From Methanocella_A sp049676595 (GTDB lineage Archaea; Halobacteriota; Methanocellia; Methanocellales; Methanocellaceae), in assembly GCF_049676595.1 (NCBI RefSeq), contig NZ_CP187259.1, positions 3,224,001 to 3,288,000 of the forward strand: a stretch of 64,000 bases of DNA. The letters run 5' to 3'. The notes beneath the pieces are model-generated. The model saw nothing but the letters and a program-made list of their open reading frames with translations, was not told the DNA's origin and did not search any database. The number at the start of each line of letters is the position of its first letter. Position 1 is the stretch's first letter. Positions 59,901 through 64,000 of this stretch are shown here, in pieces. The translations under genes were made by a program, and so were the position numbers.

Positions 59901-60824
59901 ACCGATGGGTATTCGCAGTCCCCCACCCAGGATAGGGCGGAGGCAACCAGCGCCAGAAATGCTGGCATTACGATATTCACCATTGGCATGGGAATGGCGG
60001 ATCAGGATACCTTGAGGGAGATTGCCAACACCACTGGCGGTACGTACTACAACGTTACCTCAGATGTCGGGCTGGCCAAGGCATACCGGCAGATCGGCAC
60101 CCAGATCAAAGACGTGATCGCCAATGAAACATCGATGACGATTATTTCCAACCGGACGATGATTAACGGCACGATCGTGTCCGATGCCGAGTACGTGAAC
60201 AATTCCGCCTGGGTCACCTTCGCCAACGGCACCAGGGCCCAGATCGAGCCCATCGTAACCATGGATAGCCAGAATTATAGCATGTACTGGGAACCCGGCC
60301 AGATCCATATTAACGATGTCTGGCAGCTGGACTACAAGATGAAAGCAATGCATGGCGGCACGATCGTACCGGTCACCAACAGGAGCTATGTTTCGTACAT
60401 ACGCGATAATAAGACTGTCTACGATACGTTTACCGAGAACTCGATCTACTGTAGCGATGACCCCAACAGTAATGCAACCGGTAACAGTACAGCAGAACTG
60501 GTGGTCGAAATCATCACGCCAGCGGATAACCAGGACTTGATCGAAGAGTACCAGCAGATCACCTGGAACGTACTGTATAGCGGCCCGTATGATTACACGC
60601 AGGTCATCTATCTCCAGCCGGAAGGCGGCGCAGAGGCGGAGCTGAAGAAAGGGTTCGCCGGCAACAACTCGACGACGAGCACGTACAGCACCCAGTGGAA
60701 TCTTAAAAAGCTTCCTGCGGGCAACTATAAAATCAGGATTGAAGCCACCGACGGCGCGAACATAAACGATAGCCAGGTGAAGGTAAGCATTCCGGCAAAC
60801 AACGGCAAGATAATACTACATTAG
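56982..60824 (+). CDS. Giant secreted protein: Ig-like repeats and a VWA domain split by an insert
   Basis: The 1280-residue protein has a signal peptide (about 1-30), then several invasin/Big_1-like Ig repeats over about 30-560 (for example TTDSSGRATTSITAGPGAG, TTDVNGRARGYLGP, CTDENGTVLFSFNT). A von Willebrand A domain begins with the MIDAS motif DRSGSM (580-585); its continuing motifs are GGTQIS (Thr945) and LTDGYS (Asp975). The gap between them, about 360 residues rather than the usual 75, holds two similar beta-rich modules (YYMKVVDPTGKTYVS and YYNLMVEDPNGNRYVS). A final beta-sandwich lacks a membrane anchor. GGGGGAGCGG precedes ATG 56982. Cassette C follows ten bases downstream, so it probably works with those proteins. 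Confidence 0.78.
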   Translation: MTRLSRHIVLAMAIAIITCIVAGSTVTYAGEVGSPTVIITTPAKMTAGTTASADVYLVDSNNNPVSGAFIIFTCAGEISATPTSATTDSSGRATTSITAGPGAGTASLTAAYSSISATKEISVNGPPVKIDVTSEYPSLPAPPTLMPAGRGEQVLFLVQLKDANDNPCNNTPVFITINDKTVVATTDVNGRARGYLGPASESCRYNVTVATKGVVGNISESFSVYFLEPQVIFEKPDSVTAGTAAEIKATVIDHTYQTPVQDLVINFTVYSPGSLATPSSYSGCTDENGTVLFSFNTSPKAGVNTVLVSNDRLGDIDSTIVMGMGGSTSNIVLVSTPESPIIADGTTHYKLRMWARDGGGNPVKGDTLNITKNGVLIYVATTNFNGYAEMDISPSIYVGSLLLTVESTSTHASNTITLDYVADSPAKTVIKANPGVIASSDVEQPEDMEDVHTTQLLALVTDKYDHPLPNQYINIYSLNLTAGNITGPASGYTDLNGEFYTNFTLGKFSEGTGNTSVNAESGTLSSTFKILYTNVSFISTESTITPRNVSVNDTINVGITLKGLGWNSRVQPVDVMLVTDRSGSMNWCANTVYPTDKQPKQGTLTRNSYYTVEDEADEYNDDNRDLVRFEGLPDWYPVATYVKTGSSPFSLKFNTASSDSSYTYYMKVVDPTGKTYVSDRTYPNVTTSQSQKYNTITFNAPVAGEYKVYGLIVGGNKNSYTDAIVVTPQKTTTVSTRRITSSTFNNHKNSVYYNDAWGLANSTRWEYIDTYNNDNTKVVDRTVQIMLSSPYTNYSSNYNGFSTGSYYNLMVEDPNGNRYVSTGAYPGVGVSTIQSANENFVQFTNAVDGAYKIYGMQMYNSAKGEARYNMMVLTLPLRLGPKVDVTSAAKTGAIQFISNMSSEDKLGVVSFNTDYYSTAGFKLMTPENKNSTITAVKGLSASGGTQISEGMAYARDQLVRFGRSEYRDYMIILTDGYSQSPTQDRAEATSARNAGITIFTIGMGMADQDTLREIANTTGGTYYNVTSDVGLAKAYRQIGTQIKDVIANETSMTIISNRTMINGTIVSDAEYVNNSAWVTFANGTRAQIEPIVTMDSQNYSMYWEPGQIHINDVWQLDYKMKAMHGGTIVPVTNRSYVSYIRDNKTVYDTFTENSIYCSDDPNSNATGNSTAELVVEIITPADNQDLIEEYQQITWNVLYSGPYDYTQVIYLQPEGGAEAELKKGFAGNNSTTSTYSTQWNLKKLPAGNYKIRIEATDGANINDSQVKVSIPANNGKIILH

Positions 60825-60834
60825 GAGCTGAACG

Positions 60835-61569
60835 ATGAAAAAAAATATCTGGCCGATAGCTGCACTGGCGATCATCATCGCCATGTTTATCCTGACGATC
60901 GGTGTCTACGAGCTATCGTCGAGATCCACAGATACGTACAGCAGCCCTACGAATAATAGTAGCATCGACGATAACAGCACTACGTCCGGTACGATCGTCA
61001 CAGCTACAGCCAGGGCAATCCCGGAAAAGGCCGACAAACTGAACTTCTCGCTGACGTCTAAATCTCCTGATCTGGCGCTGGGCGCCTTTGCCACGACGGT
61101 GGATCAAGAGCAGGTAGCTAACTGGACCGTAGGCAAGCATAACGTGTCTGTGGTGAGCATCGCTGCGGATTCCTGCATGAACGGTGCGTCGGGCACGTGG
61201 AAGATTACACTCGCAGGTGATGGTGAATTGCGGACTTTTTACGTCGTTGAAGGATTGGTGGCGTACACGGTGAACCTGTCAGAGGGTAAAGAGAGCGCAC
61301 CGTACTCGGACCCGGCATATGGTAGTCCCGCCCCTGTGCCCGCCCTAAACCTCAGCTGCGTCATCGACAGCGACCAGGCATGGTACAGTGTAAACTTGAC
61401 ATTTTCGGAGGATACAGATTCGGTACCATCAGTAGCGATGACGCTGAAAACGATAGGTAATCGAAGCTACTGGGACCTGTACGACTCTACCGGGGAGGGT
61501 ATCAGGATCGTGCGCATCGACGCAGTAACGGGAGAGATCGTGAAAACGGCATCGATCGGAGGCCGGTAA
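60835..61569 (+). CDS. Signal-anchored secreted protein, cassette C
   Basis: The 244-residue product has a single N-terminal membrane anchor (MKKNIWPIAALAIIIAMFIL), an Asn/Ser/Thr linker (about 30-52) and a beta-rich external domain. The end (IRIVRIDAVTGEIVKTASIG) resembles the PepSY-type 'DAxTGEIV' strand. Several N-x-S/T sites suggest N-glycosylation. The function is unknown. It lies ten bases after the giant VWA protein and two bases before the next gene, so they form an operon. Confidence 0.6.
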   Translation: MKKNIWPIAALAIIIAMFILTIGVYELSSRSTDTYSSPTNNSSIDDNSTTSGTIVTATARAIPEKADKLNFSLTSKSPDLALGAFATTVDQEQVANWTVGKHNVSVVSIAADSCMNGASGTWKITLAGDGELRTFYVVEGLVAYTVNLSEGKESAPYSDPAYGSPAPVPALNLSCVIDSDQAWYSVNLTFSEDTDSVPSVAMTLKTIGNRSYWDLYDSTGEGIRIVRIDAVTGEIVKTASIGGR

Positions 61570-61571
61570 CT

Positions 61572-62027
61572 GTGGTCGGCCGGTATGAAGACGACAACGA
61601 TGGCCAGTGGATCCTGCTAATCGCGGTCATCATTTCCATAGGGATGGCGGTGTTGCTGGTCTTTGTAAATCAGTCAGTGCTCGCGGGGCACTCGTCCGCG
61701 ACGTCGATCATGGACTTCCCGAAGAACGACATCCGGGACCTGAGATCTGAAACAGTCAGCGAGACATATATCCTGGGAACCCGGGCAAACGAGGCTCCTG
61801 ACTTTGATAAACGAAAGCAGTGGTTCGACTCCAACTTCACCCGGTTCGCGAAAGATGAGAGCCGCCTCATGGAATACAGGGGAGCAGTATTGAACGTCTC
61901 GTACCTGAACATGGGTTACAATGCATCGGCCCACCCGAATATAAGGCAGATAGAGAACATCACGCTGAACATCTACTATAACAACGGCAACACGATGTAC
62001 AACGAGACTACGATCGTGTATTTATGA
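61572..62027 (+). CDS. Cassette C slot 3-like pilin-like protein without a large ectodomain
   Basis: The 151-residue product begins at GTG: MVGRYEDDNDGQWILLIAVI, the same acidic-leader, GQ and helix layout as slot 3 of cassettes A and B. In place of the Ig or Calx-beta exterior it has about 110 residues of mainly helical sequence with NITLNIYYNNGNTMYNETTI at the end. The assignment to slot 3 is by N-terminal pattern only. Confidence 0.62.
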   Translation: MVGRYEDDNDGQWILLIAVIISIGMAVLLVFVNQSVLAGHSSATSIMDFPKNDIRDLRSETVSETYILGTRANEAPDFDKRKQWFDSNFTRFAKDESRLMEYRGAVLNVSYLNMGYNASAHPNIRQIENITLNIYYNNGNTMYNETTIVYL

Positions 62028-62049
62028 GGGTATAAAGGCAGGTGTTACG

Positions 62050-62532
62050 GTGAAAAAGGGACCGGGAAAGAGGAACTGTGGAGCCATGTCTACAGGGCGC
62101 AAAGCGGATGAGAGGGCTGTGAGTGCCATCATCGAGTACATGATCACATTCGTCTTCGCTTTCATCATTTTTATCATGGTGGTGGCCATGTTCGACGACA
62201 TGTTCATACGCGGCCCTACGGACGTGGTATCGAGGATACAGTTCACCGATGTAGGCAACGACGTATCGGCCAAATTACTGGACACCTACCTGATAGCCCC
62301 GGAAACTGGCAACGTCAGTACCACGTTCGAATTGCCTGATTCCATAGCGAGCCACGATTATAAGCTCAGTATTCGCCCCAGTAGTAATGGCTGGGACAAA
62401 GAAGTGGTTGTCTTCAGCGACTATACAAGCATCAGTATGACAGTCACCATCAATGGAGTCAACAGCACGATTCCCATCAACGGAAGTACGACCAGTATGT
62501 ACACGACGCACACGATTAAGTACGACTCGTGA
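62050..62532 (+). CDS. Cassette C slot 4-like pilin-like protein
   Basis: The 160-residue product starts at GTG after GGCAGGTG; the leader RKADERAVSAIIEYMITFVF and helix parallel slot 4 (VSVLIEYVFLM), and FTDVGNDVSAKLLDTYLIAP matches the NDVA block of A. A later ATG at 62086 would shorten the leader by 12 residues. It has a short beta-rich exterior. Confidence 0.65.
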   Translation: MKKGPGKRNCGAMSTGRKADERAVSAIIEYMITFVFAFIIFIMVVAMFDDMFIRGPTDVVSRIQFTDVGNDVSAKLLDTYLIAPETGNVSTTFELPDSIASHDYKLSIRPSSNGWDKEVVVFSDYTSISMTVTINGVNSTIPINGSTTSMYTTHTIKYDS

Positions 62533-62562
62533 TGCGAGCGCGTTATCGGGGGTAGTCAACCA

Positions 62563-63408
62563 GTGAAACTAGATAAAATGTATAAATGTGGAAGGATGGG
62601 TAAAAATCCTTACTCGAGGACCGGACAGACCCGCAAGTCAAACGATAGCGGGGTATCGGAGGCACTCGGCACGATCCTGGTCTTTGGCATTGTAGTATCC
62701 GGCATAGCGATCATCGTCTTGTTCGGGACGAATATCCTGAACAGCACCAAAGAGACCAACAATATCCAGAACATCGAGCAGGGCTTCAAAGTAGTTCAAA
62801 GCGGCATATGCCGCGTGGCTCTGGAGAAGACCCCGGTGGCGACGGCCCGCATGCACGTCGAGGGAGGGACACTGTACACGGCCCTGGAGGGCTCGACGAT
62901 CAGCGTGAAGTATCCTGGTACTACCACAATGTTCTACCCGGAGACGAAGACCGGCGAGCTGACTTACGTCACCAACGGTAAACGAGTCAGTGTCCAGAAT
63001 GGTGGCTTATGGATGTCGTACGGGTCCCTTAACGACGATATCATGGTCTTATCCCCCAGAATATACGGTGCAGAAGAAACTGGCACACTGGTCATCAACG
63101 TCATCCGCATCACCGGTGACACCAGTTCTTTCGGCGGGTCAGGGACAGCGAACATCATCATGGAATACAAGGATACAAAAGTGACCAACGCAACTTCATC
63201 GCCATCGGACGCCGTGATCACGATAGATACCGAGTACCCGAACGCGTGGGGCAGATGCCTGTATGACAGGTTTACCGAGGATGGCTTCAGCGTTGAAAAT
63301 CCGGACGTAAGCATTCCGAATAAGGTTGTAGTAACGGTCCACGACGTAAAGAAGGTCATCGTCAGCGAGCACACCATAGGCGTCAAACCGATGCTCTACA
63401 CATCGTAA
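62563..63408 (+). CDS. Cassette C slot 5/6-like pilin-like protein
   Basis: The 281-residue product starts at GTG (GGGGGT eight bases upstream). SNDSGVSEALGTILVFGIVV is the leader and helix; NIQNIEQGFKVVQSGICRVA and MHVEGGTLYTALEGSTISVK align with slots 5 and 6 (the IEQxF and YGGT blocks). The cassette ends here on this strand; a 15-pair inverted repeat follows. Confidence 0.68.
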   Translation: MKLDKMYKCGRMGKNPYSRTGQTRKSNDSGVSEALGTILVFGIVVSGIAIIVLFGTNILNSTKETNNIQNIEQGFKVVQSGICRVALEKTPVATARMHVEGGTLYTALEGSTISVKYPGTTTMFYPETKTGELTYVTNGKRVSVQNGGLWMSYGSLNDDIMVLSPRIYGAEETGTLVINVIRITGDTSSFGGSGTANIIMEYKDTKVTNATSSPSDAVITIDTEYPNAWGRCLYDRFTEDGFSVENPDVSIPNKVVVTVHDVKKVIVSEHTIGVKPMLYTS

Positions 63409-63432
63409 TAAGACATTCGGGAAACATATTAA

Positions 63433-63494
63433 ACGGTCCGGCACTGGATAGCTATACTGCATCCTCCGGCTAAGCGGGGCCACTGCCGGACCGT
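63433..63494. terminator. Long inverted repeat between convergent cassette C genes
   Basis: ACGGTCCGGCACTGG (63433-63447) pairs with CCACTGCCGGACCGT (63480-63494) with one mismatch, 32-base loop. It lies between convergent genes and could terminate both. Confidence 0.6.
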
Positions 63495-63598
63495 ATCCAA
63501 ATTTTCAAGAGCTCCCGGCAGGAGTAGTTTTATCGTCGCTCAGAGTAGTAGCAGGCAGTACCCTTATACTCCCCTGAGCGCCCTTTAGGTTAAAAACT

Positions 63599-64000
63599 TT
63601 AGAGGTACCAGCTGATCAGCCTTACTTCGACGACCTGCGGGAAACTGGAATATTCCGCTATACTCTCAGCCCAAAAAGACGAGGTTTTTTCATTACTGTT
63701 TATCGTGATGAGCCGCGATGCGACGACCGAGTTATCCCCGGGTTTGCCGTGCACAATTAACGGCGCCCTGTGATCTCCGGTGTCGTTGTGGTAGAAGATC
63801 TCCACGTTGTAGTATATGTCGGAGTAATTTCCGTCGGGCGTCAGGTAGTACCGGATTTTCTCGTCCAGCAGAGAGATGTTCATCTCGACTAACGATAAGT
63901 TAGTCTCGTAATCGGCGAGAGTGCCGTTCCAGCCTGAGATCGTCGACTTGAGTTCGCTGGTGTTGGTCTCGTTCAGGCGGTCGAGACAGATCAGCGTATC
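63599..64000 (-). CDS. Cassette C slot 2-like pilin-like protein, partial (5' end beyond window)
   Basis: The minus-strand frame is open from 64000 to its stop at 63599, giving 133 residues of the C-terminal part. DTLICLDRLNETNTSELKST, IYYNVEIFYHNDTGDHR and GKPGDNSVVASRLITIN match slot 2 of cassettes A and B (DVLSTLDQTKLV, VAFNVEVSF, GDPSENSVTVSRL), and it ends VRLISWYL like their VKLTMWVM. An internal ATG at 63883 is not the start because the homology extends upstream of it. The remaining cassette genes may lie to the right. Confidence 0.75.
   Translation of the reverse strand, partial: DTLICLDRLNETNTSELKSTISGWNGTLADYETNLSLVEMNISLLDEKIRYYLTPDGNYSDIYYNVEIFYHNDTGDHRAPLIVHGKPGDNSVVASRLITINSNEKTSSFWAESIAEYSSFPQVVEVRLISWYL

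Overview
The window looks like chromosome of a mesophilic methanogenic archaeon, most likely close to Methanocella (Rice Cluster I); that name is an inference. What supports it: a type A archaeal RNase P RNA, TATA-box promoters with several leaderless starts, deoxyhypusine synthase, a cupin-type glucose-6-phosphate isomerase, NifB, an NrpR-type domain, and two neighbouring genes recognised as methanogenesis marker proteins 11 and 4 (MtxX). Genes are GC-rich with GGTG/GGAGG ribosome-binding sites.

Layout. 0-13.9 kb is mostly housekeeping: end of a PhoU-like gene, AMMECR1, RNase P RNA, a RecA-like/GTPase fusion with a roadblock partner, a small heat-shock protein with a candidate HSR1-type operator, glycogen debranching enzyme, a sugar nucleotidyltransferase, a DUF4349 lipoprotein, an NrpR-domain protein, deoxyhypusine synthase with a histone-H1-like tail, and dCMP deaminase. 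14-27.3 kb has a pilin pair (one with a PA14-like domain), a winged-helix regulator, SppA, a B12/radical-SAM protein, a K+-independent type H+-pyrophosphatase, an aldo/keto reductase, a ZIP transporter and NifB, separated by repeat-rich spacers. 27.9-29.3 kb is a site-2-protease-like membrane protein.

The distinctive part is the surface-appendage content. A minus-strand operon (35.6 to 29.3 kb, cassette D) encodes five pilin-like proteins and a secreted protein. At 37.7-48.4 kb two six-gene operons (cassettes A and B) lie in tandem and match slot by slot, each protein having a short acidic leader and one N-terminal hydrophobic helix. In slot 3 the helix is conserved but the external domain is swapped (Ig-like in A, Calx-beta plus CARDB-like in B). 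A third relative (cassette C, 60.8-64 kb) follows a 1280-residue secreted protein with Ig-like repeats and a split VWA domain; one of its genes runs off the window end on the other strand. No assembly ATPase, membrane platform or prepilin peptidase is encoded here, so the motor must be elsewhere. My reading is a modular set of pseudopilin complexes carrying exchangeable adhesive domains.

Between A/B and C lie nadE, a thioredoxin-like lipoprotein, an EamA transporter with a His-rich tail, two sugar nucleotidyltransferases (one fused to a cupin), an iron-sulfur DUF362 protein and the methanogenesis marker pair. Spacers carry at least three dispersed repeat families: R1, a palindromic family with core AACGCTGCGCTGTG (15.7, 22.7-23.2, 27.5 and 51.75 kb); R2, built on CCACGGCGGCACGG (17.1-17.55 and 51.16-51.9 kb, including a perfect 110-bp tandem duplication); and a purine/pyrimidine-biased inverted repeat (22.8-23.05 kb). 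No CRISPR array, insertion sequence or complete tRNA gene was seen.
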